64,000 nt of DNA from Aradus depressus (Eukaryota > Arthropoda > Insecta > Hemiptera > Aradidae): the NCBI GenBank assembly GCA_963662175.1, contig OY759222.1, positions 10,612,222 to 10,676,221 of the forward strand, in the 5' to 3' direction. Positions 11,301-20,985 of this stretch are shown here, in pieces. A program made the position numbers and the translations under genes. The notes under the pieces were generated by a model. It had not been told where the DNA came from and ran no database searches. It saw nothing but the letters and a program-made list of their open reading frames with translations. Numbering within the stretch: position 1 is the first letter of the stretch; the number at the start of each line of letters is the position of its first letter.

Positions 11301-14300
11301 TATGAAAAAAGTTTTCCAGGAGTAGGTATTGAAATTTTCTCCATACCTACTATATTCTATTGCCACGGATTGTTCTACCTCTGTAAAAAAATTTAAATAT
11401 TTTTTTTTTAAATGTACATATTTTTTTAGGGTTTTGTTGATTTTTAAGGAACAATAAATCCGGGTATCAGTATACTTTTTTTTTAGGTTCGGGTCAGTTA
11501 GGAAAATTAAGGTCAAACTAAATATAAAGTAACACTGACAATTTTCGCCAAATTATAAAAAAAAAATGAATATCGTCAACAATTATAACGATCATGAACA
11601 CATATTTCACGTTTATGTCTGATTTAGGCAGAACATATTGTTGTATACTACAATGTAAAAACACGAAATGGTTGTCAGGAAAAAAAGGAATATAATTTTT
11701 AGTAAAGGTTAATTATGCACGAAAAATAAAATTTTCAGACATGAAATTTTGAAAGAAAGGTAATTGAAGAGCTTTTTTTTTTTTTGCCTTATGTACGATG
11801 CATATTAGCCATGACTCTTATAATAGAGTTTTACCTAATTATTTACTAGATCCATGGCCCCGGGAGGAAGTTTTATCTACGAAATAAAACTCACTCCCGG
11901 AGGGGATTCGAACCCGCAAACCAAGGTGAGACAATGCGACCAAAGCCCTACGCTCTAGCCCATATGGCCACCATGGCTCCCAAAGAAGTTTCGAAATTTC
12001 TTTTTTAAATTAGTACCATTCGAAAAACTATTCAACAAATCAAACCAAAGTTTCAGAATTCCAGTTCAGTGTGAAGTATTTTGACAAAAATGTTCTTGTT
12101 TTTTTTTTTTTTTTTTTTTTGCATTGGAGGGGGAAATGCTGTGACGCACATCCAGGGAAGGTAGCCCTGGATACTGTGGGACTCGAGACGGTTCACCATC
12201 ACCATACCCACTAAAACCCCCTCCTTGCCGATCCTGATTCCCTTCCGCGGAACTGACGGTCTGTCATTACTTCGCGGAAGGGAGGAAGGGTGGCTGGTAA
12301 CGCCCCTTCTTCTGTTTTATTACCGCTACTGTTCCTTGTCAGCCCTCTCCTGAAGGGCCAACCCGCCCATGATGAGCGCTGCAAAATCGCAGCCTTCATC
12401 CCACAACTCCTGGGAGCGCAGCATAGCGTCCACGTAACTGGTAGCAGTCAGCGGGGCGCCCATGCTGCACTCCAGATTTTTCCTTCCCTCCTCAAATCTG
12501 GGGCATTTGAGGAGGACATGCTCCGCCGACTCCGTCTCACCAAGGCACGCGGGGTTGTTCTATCTATCTCTCACGTAATTACATGACCATGAATGTTTTT
12601 AAAATTTCAAGTAACGAAATAACAGAGAAAAAAAATTTATATTAGAAAAATGACATTTTTCACTATAATCAGCCTAATAAAGGAGATCGAGAATTGAGAT
12701 TTAATACGAGAAGAGGGCGCCGGTAGCTCAGCGGTAGGTGTGCTAGTCTACTGGGTTCAAAACCCGTCCAAGGCCCATAGGTTTTTTGTCTGAGAGATGA
12801 AAAAATCATGAGCACGCTGTCCTTCATATGGGACGTTAAGCGATGGTCCCGAGCCTGAAAAATGTCAGAAACTCCTGAAAGACCCCTACCCTAAGTGAAT
12901 AAACTTGGGTTGGCAAAAGTTCGGACTCCCAGAGTAGAGTCGGACTGATGTCCACCAGAGCGACGAAAGTGCGCTCGAATAGTAGGCGATATGACCTTAT
13001 AGTTAAAGTCGGGACATGAGTCGTGAATATTTGCCCCCCTGTCTCTAGTAGTCCATCCCTACTTTAATGGGATCCTTTTGTTTTTACATTATGGTAGAAT
13101 AAGTTTTTGAAACAGATTGAAAAAATTACTCTACTCAGAACAAAATGTCATTTTCACCAAATTGTCGGCCGTCTCTTTGTCATTTGTGATCAGCATTTCC
13201 CTATTCTGTTTCTAATGTGTTGTTCTTATTGACAGTTCTATGAAAGACGTTATTGCTGAATATAAAATCAAAAATGAAGCAAACGCCACGAATAGTAGAG
13301 GGAAAAGTTTAACCCGAGCTACTAGGAGCTCTGTTCTGACAAATGGTAAGTTTCTTGCGCTGTGTAGTCTGGCATTGTCGGGTGGGGGGCTATCTCCTGT
13401 CGTCTCGCCCTAGGAACTTTAATAGTTAGTAAGTGTGGTTCATGCCTGGGCTTTAACTATAAGGTAATATCGCCTACTACCAGAGCGCTCTTTCATTGCT
13501 CTAGTGGACATTAGCTCGAATCTACTATGGGAGCCTATAACTTTGCCTTCCCTGGTCTATTCACCTAGTAAGACTCTTTAGCAAAGACCTGACATCGTAA
13601 AGGACCGGGACCATCGCTTAACGTCCAGACAAGGACAGCGTGCTCAAGGCTGTGGAAATAAATAAAAGAAAAAAAAATGTACAAGTATCAGCTGATTTAT
13701 TGAAGAGGCTTCTGACAATTAACGACAGAACAACACAGAGAAGATAAGGCGTCGGTAGATCAGAAGTAGCGTTCTAGCCTACTAAGCTCAAGATCGCGGA
13801 TTCGAAACCCGGCCGAGGCCCTTAGGTTTTTTATATGCGAGGTGAAAGAACCTTGAGCACGCCGTTCTTCGGATGAAACGATAAGTGATGGTCTCGAGCC
13901 TGTATAATGTGCTTAAAGACCGTAGGTAAATAAACCTAAGTAGGTTAAATTTAGGACCTTACTATAGAGTTGGACTCATGTCCCCCAGAGTCAAAAATCG
14001 CTTTGGTAGTAGGCTATATAACCTCGTAGTTAAAGCCCGGGCATGATTCACAATAATCAACAGAGAAGAAATTGAGGGCGCCGGTAGCTCAGTGGTATGC
14101 GTGCTTGGCTTCTGAGCTCAAGATCGTGGGTTCGAAACCCGACCGAGGCCCTTAGTTTATTTTATCTGGGAGGTAAAATAAACTTAAGTACGCCGTCTTT
14201 CGGATGGGACGTTAAGCGATGGTCCCGAGCCTGTACGATGTCAGGTACTCGTTAAAGACACCTGCCCTAGGTGAATAAAAATTTAGGGTAGGCAAAATTT

Positions 14301-15103
14301 GGGACTCCCACAGTAGAGTCGGGCTCATGTCCACCAGAGTGACGAAAGAGCGCTCTGGTAATAGGCGATATGACCTCGTAGTTAAAGCCCGGGCATGAGT
14401 CAAAAAACCTAACCTAACCAGAGAAGAAATTGAATTAAATATATTCTATATGTAATTCTTTTTCGCTCCCGTACGGGATTCGCCAAAATTTCGGTCCGTG
14501 ACTGGCATTTCCTCCCAATCAACGCCTGCGGTCTTCCAGCTATGATCAAAAAAATCGTTGTCTCAAAACATTATTCCATTCCATTCAAAAGCTAGAAGAC
14601 TTGAATTAATTTTGTAATGACCCTAAAACAATTAACTATGTATATATCATGTATGTATGTCATAACAATTTTTTATTTTTTTTAGATCCTCTTTTAGCCC
14701 GGAAAAAAAGAACGTCAAATGTGATTCAGACGGGAAGCAAAGCGAACAAGAAAGATATCAGAGAATCAGGTGATGACCGAGATGACTTCAGAAAAGAAAC
14801 TCTGATCACGAGCGATTTTTTGGGTTCATTTAATGATGATTTGAGTCAGACGGATCCAGAGACAGAAGAAGAGGTTCAGAGTAACTCGGGAATGATATGG
14901 AACGAATTCCATTCAAGATACCCAGTTTTTAAACAGAAATTAAAAATGATTCAACAGAGTATTGACTCCTGCTTGCAGTAAGAACTTTCTATTATTCATT
15001 CAATTTGAGTTGGCAGATGAGCGAGGTGCATTTCCCTTCCCAAGGTCTCGCCACTCCATACCCCCACTCTGTTGTTCCCCTACTATTGGATAAATTACAC
15101 AGA

Positions 15104-15160
<57 letters not shown>

Positions 15161-17269
15161 GAGGGCATTTCAACCGCTAAGGGTCATGAGTGCCCGGTAC
15201 AGCGATATTAATGTCAGGGTTTAGCTCTTCACCAGGAGACCAAGAGGTGCGAGACAGAAAAGCCAGGCAGGGACAAGGGGCCACCCCACGAGCGGCGAGG
15301 CCCGACCAGGGGACAAATCCCCCAACCGGACCGGCACACGCCCGCCAGGCCACCCCCAGGCCCCACACCGACCCCCGCCCCACAACACCGGGCCTCCGGC
15401 GAAGGCTCAGAAGAACAGAACTACTTTATGAGAAAATGTATCGCTTGGTATACGGAAAGAACTGATACAGATTTAAAAGGGCTAAAGCAGGTTTATGACT
15501 CCGGTGTGTACGAGAAGTTTAAGAAGTTTAGTAAGGGTTTCGGGATAATTTTCCAACAGTAATGGCAAGGAGGAGGGAAGTTTATAAAAGGTTCTCATAG
15601 CAGAGTATCGGTGACAATATAATAACATGTGCTGGACCGTGAGTGGCTGGCCACACGCAGAACACAGAGGAGGGGGTTCACGGGCCATCAGATGTTTGTA
15701 TTATTACACAGATCTGATGGCATGATATCCTCACTGAAGTAATGGGAAGATTGCTTATGGCCAGCTTATTTGGGGTGTAATAATTTCATTCTTGTTACTG
15801 TTTATTTAGTGTTTTTGTTATTAACATTAATTGTTTATAAGATTAATTATTAATCTTATATAAATTACAAAATTCTGAATATTCTCAGAACACTTATACG
15901 TAGAATAAGACTTTTGGCGAATCCTCTTGATAATTTTTGTGACTGTATTACTTCTCCGTATTACTATACCAAGTTTAGGGGAAGTTATGTCATCGGTCAA
16001 TAAATATATAGGAGGCGTTGCGGATATGAAGGGCGAACTCAACATCGGGACAACATTTTTTTTCTTCTCCATCCGAATGAAGACCCTTCAGAGAATCTAC
16101 AGGTATATTTTTCATGTTGAGTTCACCCTTCTTTCCCTCTCAAAATACGCACAGAATGATACCATGCTGCCTAGAAACTGCGATAGGAGGGCGGATACGA
16201 AAGGCGAACTCAACACCCCACTCCACCACTGAGGAGCCCCCTGCAAAACTTAAAGATATTGTAGATCTCCTACCGTACATTCCATTACCTTGGTCAATAT
16301 ACTTCACAAATATTGAAAATCACCAGTCAGCTACTGCCACGCCCAACGAGGAAACAGATGACCACATTGATTATGATGACTGAATATTGCTCATTAAAAC
16401 CACTCGTTTTTTAAATAATTTTAAAATTTATTTTATGTATGCACAATACAAACTTTATTGTAATTGTATTGCAAATTATAAATAAAAGGCTTTTTTTTTT
16501 TTTTTTTTTTTTTAAGTGAGGCTCAAACAAATTCCTGACCAATTACATAGGTTTATTATTTAAAATATAGATAATATTATTATAAAATAACAAACCAATA
16601 TGCGACATCCCACAACGAAAATAACTAGAATACCTTTATTGTTGAGTTCGCCCTTTTGCAAAATTTTTGCATGCGTTTTTCTGAAAACCACCTTTTGTTG
16701 AGTTCGCCCTTCGTATCTGCAGCGCCTCATACATATATACACTGTTTTTACTAATATAAAATATTTTCAGGAGAAAAGCTGACATGATGAATCAATTGGC
16801 ATATCTTCACTCCAAACTGTCAATTCTTCGACTGGCCCTTGAAGATGCCAGATGGAGCAATGCAAACAAAATAGACGAAACATGTCCACCATCAGGTGAA
16901 AAACCTATTGAATCATCAGAAGAAAAATTATACATTTCAGAAATCAACAATGTTGTCGACAAATATAATTCAATACGTAATGATATTAAGAAAATTCACA
17001 AGAAGTACTTAGCTCTGAAGATGTTCACGGTGGAGGTGAGCCAGAAGATGGAACTTGCGTTTAATGATTACGTTCTAAGTGTTTATAACACTTCGTTGAT
17101 TCTTCCTCCGGCGGAAGGCTCGGATGAGATCTCCCTTGGAACAGTTCATGTTAGCGTTGAGGAGCCCCCTGAAGATCCATATCAGAAATGTTATTTAAAA
17201 TTTCAAATAAATCCAAGGAAAGCTCTCACTTTAATGAATGTTGATCAGTCGGAAAAATGCCAAGTGTAA
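2383..17269 (+). CDS. KIF6: Kinesin-9 family motor (KIF6/KIF9-like), 5' end missing
   Basis: Microtubule motor of the kinesin-9 family, whose known members (KIF6, KIF9) act in cilia and flagella. Visible exons: 2383-2540, 3413-3506, 5007-5183, 7142-7315, 8732-8943, 9994-10141, 11113-11321, 13236-13345, 14686-14977, 16771-17269. Phases agree throughout and give 690 codons plus TAA. The motor domain includes FGPSGTGKTYT (P-loop), RGIIPRLISDVF, LVFEGESRRN, VIDSAGTDFG (switch II position) and VPGWRMSGLALWLG (usual VPYRDSKLT region). LVAHIRPVREDI closes the motor, then the neck coil EEIELLKENLA and a C-terminal coiled region follow. The RLVTSFFQTDE segment and the C-terminus resemble KIF6 more than KIF9 from memory. 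The switch I motif NxxSSRSH is replaced by NLRTHCTT, and DLAGSE by DSAGTD. The exon with the start codon is not seen. A polyadenylation signal AATAAA lies at 17282. The donor at 2541 (GTTACT) is weak. Confidence 0.85.
3989..4900 (-). pseudogene. Jockey-type LINE reverse transcriptase fragment
   Basis: Decayed minus-strand reverse transcriptase of a non-LTR retrotransposon, lying in kinesin intron 2. Visible motifs are AGVPQGLILTPILFSLFCHD (palm domain) and TYADDT (catalytic YADD box) near 4540-4424. After a frame change, YLVVLLDTKLTWGQHI (about 4240-4195) and a LYPLLNKNTTL segment match the region downstream of the palm in Jockey-clade RTs. There are several frame changes, so it is dead. Confidence 0.8.
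5213..5432 (-). repeat. SINE-B copy
   Basis: Read on the minus strand the element starts near 5432 with a tRNA-like head and ends in a poly(A) tail (the T-run at 5214-5224). It is about 75-80% similar by eye to 11771-11990. Shared landmarks are gatgcatattagYcatg, tctacgaaataaaactc, caaccaaagccctacgctctg and ccaccatg. The B-box-like stretch is damaged here (…attcaagcccgc…). Confidence 0.7.
5555..5765 (+). repeat. PLE-like fragment, hammerhead family E, degenerate
   Basis: This stretch matches 62340-62530 along its length (aagaagattctgattg, ttgatgatgg, cttccc, aaacgt, ataattgctattt, aagtgatg). At 5643-5682 it keeps gatga, ggcttccc and aaacgt from the hammerhead-like motif. It has lost the C of CUGAUGA and the 5' half of stem II. 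Confidence 0.5.
6352..6725 (+). pseudogene. Merlin (IS1016/ISXO2-like) transposase, internal deletion
   Basis: The N-terminus (MNFMKLVKSIKNDEDAISFF… then CENGHQMKLYLENRQRWICN, CREHKQLR) is the zinc-ribbon head of Merlin/ISXO2-type transposases, with CX2H- and CX2C-type ligands. From about 6570 the catalytic C-terminal half continues in other frames: IRPGSTIISDECKSYK, then HFTVNHKYNFVDPETKAQTQ and TIES. The middle, including the first catalytic Asp region, is deleted, and there are at least two frame changes. Terminal repeats were not found. It sits in kinesin intron 3. Confidence 0.75.
7519..7559 (+). ncRNA. Hammerhead-like motif, family A, probably inactive
   Basis: GGCC (7519-7522) precedes CUGAAGA (7523-7529). 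A stem follows (aggaaat pairs with atttcct), then UAA in place of GAA, palindrome ACGU, U, and GGCC (7556-7559), which pairs with the first GGCC. The usual G12 is replaced by U, so cleavage is unlikely. Confidence 0.5.
7944..7979 (+). ncRNA. Hammerhead-like motif, family A2
   Basis: GGCC (7944-7947), CUGAUGA (7948-7954), an AU stem (7955-7967), GAA (7968-7970), ACGU (7971-7974), U, then GGCG (7976-7979). All core residues are present. Stem I pairs over three bases. Stem II is weak, or else uses the G and A of the core in a perfect gatata/tatatc hairpin. Confidence 0.4.
8090..8632 (+). repeat. Repeat R copy
   Basis: Contains at least three internal units of the R family: cattcatta…, gttattgggattttgagttgagcc, aattaataggtgtcgtcctta, gtgttcacagacagac. 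It ends with the R tail (ttccctatacttcgtacttcggagatgtaaaa), in which the terminal hairpin is mutated. Confidence 0.7.
9165..9400 (+). pseudogene. LINE reverse transcriptase fragment
   Basis: The plus-strand reading AGIPQAGILGPVLYTIYTAD at 9192-9251 is the conserved palm-domain segment normally read as GVPQGSVLGP, followed by IPTH. The YKKWKVKVNGKTSFHIVF stretch after a frame change (about 9290-9350) lies downstream of the palm. It is 5' and 3' truncated. The same KVKVN segment recurs on the opposite strand at 9700-9800. Confidence 0.75.
9440..9800 (-). pseudogene. LINE reverse transcriptase fragment, opposite strand
   Basis: The minus-strand reading from 9798 gives YKKWRVKVNDKKSVHIVF, then FRRKYTCPPVYLNKNPI and EVRYLGLILDKRLTWNP. 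These are the Jockey-type RT/connection segments also visible in diverged form at 9290-9360 on the plus strand. The two fragments face each other in kinesin intron 5. Confidence 0.75.
10487..10852 (-). pseudogene. LINE C-terminal fragment (CR1/I-like)
   Basis: An open minus-strand frame of 121 codons with FEELSILSIRQLYLFHSLKV, FRYKTIGQQHISFIAP and NKLPDEIKMKSKT. This is the layout of the region after the RT domain in CR1-like LINEs (ILxxxxLyxf…, then a WNxLPxxIK-like end; here the W is lost). Upstream reading merges into an R-repeat end at 10811-10846 (tatacttcgtataactggggaag). It sits in kinesin intron 6. Confidence 0.65.
11771..11990 (-). repeat. SINE-B copy, best preserved
   Basis: On the minus strand it reads a head with ggccatatgggctagagcg, then gggttcgaatcccctccgg, which contains a good RNA polymerase III B box (GGTTCGAATCC). 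It ends in poly(A) (the T-run at 11776-11787). This is the layout of a tRNA-derived SINE. It lies in kinesin intron 7. Confidence 0.75.
12095..12585 (-). pseudogene. LINE 3' end with zinc knuckle
   Basis: The minus strand from about 12565 reads CLGETESAEHVLLKCPRFEE (a C-H-C zinc-knuckle layout typical of LINE ORF2 C-termini), then SQELWDEGCDFAALIMGGLA and a stop. A 3' UTR and poly(A) tail follow (T-run at 12100-12120). The segment is more GC-rich than its surroundings, as expected for an inserted element. It is severely 5' truncated. Confidence 0.75.
12718..13035 (+). repeat. SINE-A copy
   Basis: The tRNA-like head has the A box (tagctcagcggtagg) and a B box changed to ggttcaaaacc. The family body follows: gggacgttaagcgatggtcccgagcctg, actcccagagtagagtcgg and ccaccagagcgacgaaag. 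It ends gacatgagtcgtgaa. Confidence 0.85.
13428..13652 (-). repeat. SINE-A copy, 5' truncated
   Basis: The plus strand reads the family backwards: gttcatgcctgggctttaac, tatcgcctactaccagagcg, accatcgcttaacgtcc. The tRNA-like head is missing. Confidence 0.8.
13748..14060 (+). repeat. SINE-A copy
   Basis: A complete head (ggcgtcggtagatcag…ggattcgaaacccgg) and body, ending gcccgggcatgattcac. It lies directly upstream of another full copy in the same orientation, within kinesin intron 8. Confidence 0.85.
14076..14416 (+). repeat. SINE-A reference copy with CCTAA tail
   Basis: The best copy for defining the family. The head at 14076-14152 carries an intact A box (tagctcagtggta) and B box (gggttcgaaaccc) and ends cgaggccc. 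The body runs to cccgggcatgagtc, followed by aaaaaacctaacctaacc, which is two to three units of the arthropod telomere repeat on the C-rich strand. There is no poly(A) tail. Confidence 0.9.
15110..15690 (-). pseudogene. LINE 3' end with poly(A) tail
   Basis: The minus-strand ORF 15688-15482 has CSACGQPLTVQHMLLYCHRY, a CX2C…H…C zinc knuckle of LINE ORF2 C-termini, followed by a stop after HTGVINLL. A GC-rich 3' UTR follows, then a pure T-run of nearly 50 bases at about 15111-15159 (poly(A) on the minus strand). The long pure tail suggests a fairly recent insertion into kinesin intron 9. Confidence 0.8.
16003..16739 (+). mobile_element. TIR element pair with relict transposase C-terminus
   Basis: The left end (ggaggcgttgcggatatgaagggcgaactcaac at 16011-16043) is the inverse of the right end (gttgagttcgcccttcgtatctgcagcgcctca at 16697-16729). 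Two more ends of the same type face each other inside: gttgagttcaccctt at 16115 and gatacgaaaggcgaactcaac at 16194. This suggests two adjacent copies or one nested in the other. The inner unit keeps a short frame ending in KLKDIVDLLPYIPLPW… and a DDHIDYDD stop at 16383. The element abuts kinesin exon 10. Confidence 0.6.
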
Positions 17270-17586
17270 AACAAACTAAAGAATAAAATAAAATAATTAA
17301 AATTAAAGAATTTATAAGCCTAATCTAATAAAATATATATACATATTTATTATTTTTATTCAGTAAGCTAGTAATTAAATTTACTAAACCAAAAAAAACC
17401 TGAATGCTTGTAAATTGGTAATACAACTGCTTTAAGTTAAATTAACTACATCATTAATCTATGATGGAGATCTTTGATTTGAATCCAGATGTAACTTCAA
17501 TATATAAACGTTGCCTAATAAAAATAAAGAAAGCAGGTTGATAAATATAGAAAAAATAATTGTGAACAAACTAAATAAATAAGGTA

Positions 17587-18262
17587 GTTCAAGTATTACG
17601 TAACGCAATTTGGGAGGGGGGTCTTGTAAAACGTTACGATGCGTTACAAGAGTGGGAGGGGGGAAACTAGGGAATTAAAATCTCCCAAGTTGGCAACCCT
17701 TTTCGTTAGGTTTCCGTTTCTAATTGCATTGCCAAAGGTTAAAATAAATATGTTATTTTATTTTAAGAGTTTATTAGTAAAAAAAAGCTAAAATAGGAGA
17801 ATGCATGAGAAGAACAATGGTGGATGAAGCCAAAAATGTATGTAAGGACAGGGCCAAGTCAGGAAAACGGCGTAATTAAATGTAAGATTAGTAGTAAAGT
17901 TTATTAGGACAAATTTGAGCCCATTTTAACATAGTTTTAACTTAAGCAAATGTTTATTACATTATGTGTGATTGTTTATTAAATAACAATATGAATAAAT
18001 AAAATAAACAACATACGCATGTATTGCGAGTTAGAAATCTCTTGTTTTATTTATTATTACCGCAAACGCGATTAAAACAATAACAAAGGTATTTTAGCGA
18101 CTTTCCGGTACTTTGCGCAACATAATTGTGACTTTTAGGTAAAAATGGTCACTTGGGTGTTACGTAACATTTAGGGAGGGGGAGGGGGGGTACAGAAAAA
18201 CGTTGCGGCGCGTTACATAGGGGGGAGGGAGGGTCAAAAATTGCGTTACGTAATACTTGAAC
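17587..18262. mobile_element. TIR element with GTTCAAGTATTACGTAACGC ends
   Basis: A perfect inverted repeat of about 25 bp (gttcaagtattacgtaacgc… at 17587; the reverse complement ends at 18262). Purine-rich subterminal blocks (gggaggggggtc; ggggggagggaggg) and further inner GTTACG motifs follow. There is no coding capacity over its 676 bp. It is a non-autonomous DNA transposon of unknown superfamily. A related short copy is at 2213-2331. Confidence 0.75.
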
Positions 18263-18342
18263 GCCCCCTAAAACTATTTTTGGTAGAATATATTATGGAT
18301 AAATCGGTTTGGTATTCTTTCACAAAAATGTCATATACCATA

Positions 18343-18599
18343 TGAAGAGCACGGGCAAAGAACCAGGTTTGTCACCAGATGTTGAAATTGAGAAAACTGA
18401 AATTTAATGTTTGAAAGTCACGTATCTATCAATTCCCCGCACGTCATTTTTTCAGCTTCCGTTTTCGTAGTGACAAACCGTCTTTTTGAAGCCCGTGACG
18501 ATGGTGAATCGTGAAATATGTTTAATATACTATACTGTAGTGGCGATATCTCACATTCAAGAAAAAGTGACAAACCTGGTTCTTTCCCCGTGCTCTTCA
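18343..18599. mobile_element. MITE with TGAAGAGCACGGG ends (copy 1)
   Basis: The termini tgaagagcacgggcaaagaa and its near-perfect inverse (ttctttccccgtgctcttca) form inverted repeats of about 35 bp. TA flanks both sides, consistent with a Tc1/mariner-type TA duplication. Length is 257 bp with no coding capacity. A second copy is at 33044-33297. Confidence 0.8.
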
Positions 18600-18782
18600 T
18601 ATGATATGATGGGCTAAATATATATTTTTAAAGAAATGTGCAGAAAAATAATAATAACTGTTATACATATATTTTGAATATGTGAAATAAAACTTTTAAA
18701 TTTTAGTTATCTATTTTATTTTTTCTTAACCCTACAAATAAATAGGTTTATTGGGTTAAAGTTTTATTTTTCTTTATAAAAC

Positions 18783-18915
18783 GGACGTCACTGTGGGAAT
18801 CCTAAATTTTGCCTACATAGGTTTATTCACCTTGGGTAGGGATCTTTAACGGGTACATGACAACGCAGAGGTTCGGAACCATTGCTTAACGTCCCTTCCG
18901 AAAGACTGCGGGTTA
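18783..18915 (-). repeat. SINE-A fragment
   Basis: Plus-strand text gtgggaatcctaaattttgcctac, cttgggtagggatcttt, gaaccattgcttaacgtccc and ttccgaaagactg is the middle of the SINE-A body read backwards. Confidence 0.75.
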
Positions 18916-19410
18916 AATATTTCTTTGGATGTTTTTGTATTTTTTTTTTTTTTTTCAAATACATAGGATCGTACCCCTTATCGTACTATTCCCCATATTT
19001 CTTGTTTTATTTTTTTCTATTTATAACGACAATTATGTAATAATTGATTTTTTATACATTTATAACTGCAATGAATTTTTTTTTCCCCCAATATACCATT
19101 AAAACAATTTTCCATTTTTTCATATTCTACGATTGTATAAATAAATCAAGAAGTCAACACGAATGAACATCCTTATTTGGTATCTAGGAGAGGGGAATGG
19201 TGAGCGTTAGGTTGAAAATAAATGTAGTTGGAATATTGTGTTGAGAGAACAGTGTCAAGGAAATCAACAGAGCAGATAACACTGAATTGCCACACTATCA
19301 CAGCTCTGATAATTATTAGCCTAGGCGAAAAGTTCTTTTATCATTGAAAATAACCAAATCTTCCTTGAAATTTCATATCGAGTTTCCTTAGTTCTGTATT
19401 AAAGTAAAAA

Positions 19411-19645
19411 AAAAAACAAGCAGGTTCTCGGGTGTGTGTTTCGCCTCTTTGCACTCTAAATCAGAGGAAATTACTTATAATTATTATTTTATGCACGTAT
19501 ACAGAACCTCACAAGGACGAAACATATTGATTTTTAGAGGAATCGGAGGTAGGGATCAAAGGATGGCTAAACTCAAAAACTACAACAAGCAGGTTCTCGG
19601 ATGTGTGTTTCGCCTCTTTGTACTCTAAATCAGAGGAAATTACTG
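19411..19645. repeat. 60-bp direct repeat
   Basis: The stretch caagcaggttctcgggtgtg… through aaatcagaggaaattact at 19417-19475 recurs at 19587-19645 with two differences. The period is about 171 bp. It could mark a local duplication or two ends of a degenerate insertion. No coding or known element is recognised. Confidence 0.7.
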
Positions 19646-19872
19646 GCCGTGTATTAGGACTCTTCAAAGGTAGCATTTCTAACCAAGTGCGGCCCTTGAG
19701 GTCCACATGGCAAACTTCCCAGTATGATATCAATATCATTAATAATAATATCACAAAAGTAGGCATTTTATTCCGTACAGAATTATTTATTCACTTAACT
19801 GAATTTAATCTGTAAATAGATTTTTAATTGATATGCAAATGCACGTAGGTCACATAGCCTATTTTTTTAATT

Positions 19873-20275
19873 TTGCTTTTAAAACTACTACATGAAAATC
19901 TGATAATTCGTTAATGAGGTTGAACTATTTTTATGCTCAATCTCCACTCACAGTCCCCCCTCCCGTTGAGAATTTTGAGACATCATACGCCCTTTTTTCA
20001 ATTTGGCTTTTAAAAATACTACATGTTAAATTTCAATAAAATCCGATCATCCGTTGATGAGCTAGAACAATTTTTATGCTTAGCCCCCTTGCAACCCCCC
20101 CTCTCCTTTAGAATTTCGTGACGCCAGGTAGTCTATATCTCAAATGGCTCTTAAGAATACTACATGTGAAATTTCATCACTATCCGACCATCCGTTTATG
20201 AGCTAGCACTATATTTATGCATATGCCCCCCCCCCCCTTCCTTAAGAATTTTGAAAAAGTTCAAAATTCTAATTT
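19873..20275. repeat. Three tandem units of about 135 bp
   Basis: Each unit carries tactacatg(t)gaaatttca, a tccgatcatccgttgatgagct-like segment, tttttatgctta and a C-rich run followed by agaattttg. Units begin near 19885, 20017 and 20155. Divergence between units is moderate. The G/C run grows to 13 C in the last unit. It looks like a short minisatellite or the internal repeats of a larger element. Confidence 0.7.
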
Positions 20276-20479
20276 CGGAGAACTGCAATAGTTTTTCTCG
20301 GTATTAAGTAAAATTTACTCATTTAATAAGAACATGAATAAAAAAAAGTACTTTCCTACCTTAAATTATTTATATCACATATAAAGGGACATTTAAATAC
20401 ACGTATACAATTTCATTATATTTTTAACATTGGGTATTTGCTATTAAGGTTTTGCAGTGCCTTACTTATCCCCCCTTCC

Positions 20480-20985
20480 ATGAAGCGATTTGCCTAAAAA
20501 CCATCATGTGTCTTGTTCTAAGGTGCCTAATACCATGTCGGTATATTCATTCTGTCAGGGGTAACCTTGTCCACAGACAGGGATGAATTGTTACTTCTCT
20601 ATGTGTACGTAGTTTAGGGGAAAATCATGAATTCTGTCAGAAATTCGATATTAAGTTTCCACAGGAATTTTAGATTTTCATACCCTCTGATTACAAAATG
20701 AAAACATAATAATAATAAAAAATATATCTCATGACACGATAAGATGTATACATATATCGATAAGAAATTTTATATATGTCTCCAGAATCCTATGAGGATG
20801 ACACCTATGGCCTTTAGCCAAATCAGTAAAAAGGAAGGGGGCCTAACTAAAAAACTCTAATAACTTTATATAATATATTGACACGACATGAGGATTGAGA
20901 AGTCCCTGAATAAGACCTATTGATTTTCAGCCAAATTGTCGAAAAACGAAAAGTGAAAACTGGAGTGATTTACAAATCAATTCGA
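20480..20985. repeat. Repeat R fragments
   Basis: Pieces of the R family in mixed condition: attcattctgtcagggg…gtccacagacag (plus orientation, 20543-20580) and gaaattcgatattaagttt/cacaggaatttt (minus orientation). Then agaatcctatgaggatgacacctat…cagccaaattg at 20785-20940. Confidence 0.6.

Noticed and set aside
14076..14152. tRNA gene with A and B boxes
   Set aside because: The same head occurs in many copies joined to a conserved 260-bp body, so it is the head of a tRNA-derived SINE, not a tRNA gene.
15190..15465. 91-codon plus-strand frame rich in Pro, Arg and Gly
   Set aside because: It is antisense to the GC-rich 3' UTR of the LINE end at 15110-15690. The composition comes from the LINE, not from a host protein.
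2383..17269. Kinesin gene as a pseudogene because of its altered motor motifs
   Set aside because: All ten exon junctions keep phase with consensus or near-consensus sites, and there is no stop in 690 codons. Divergence is more likely than decay.
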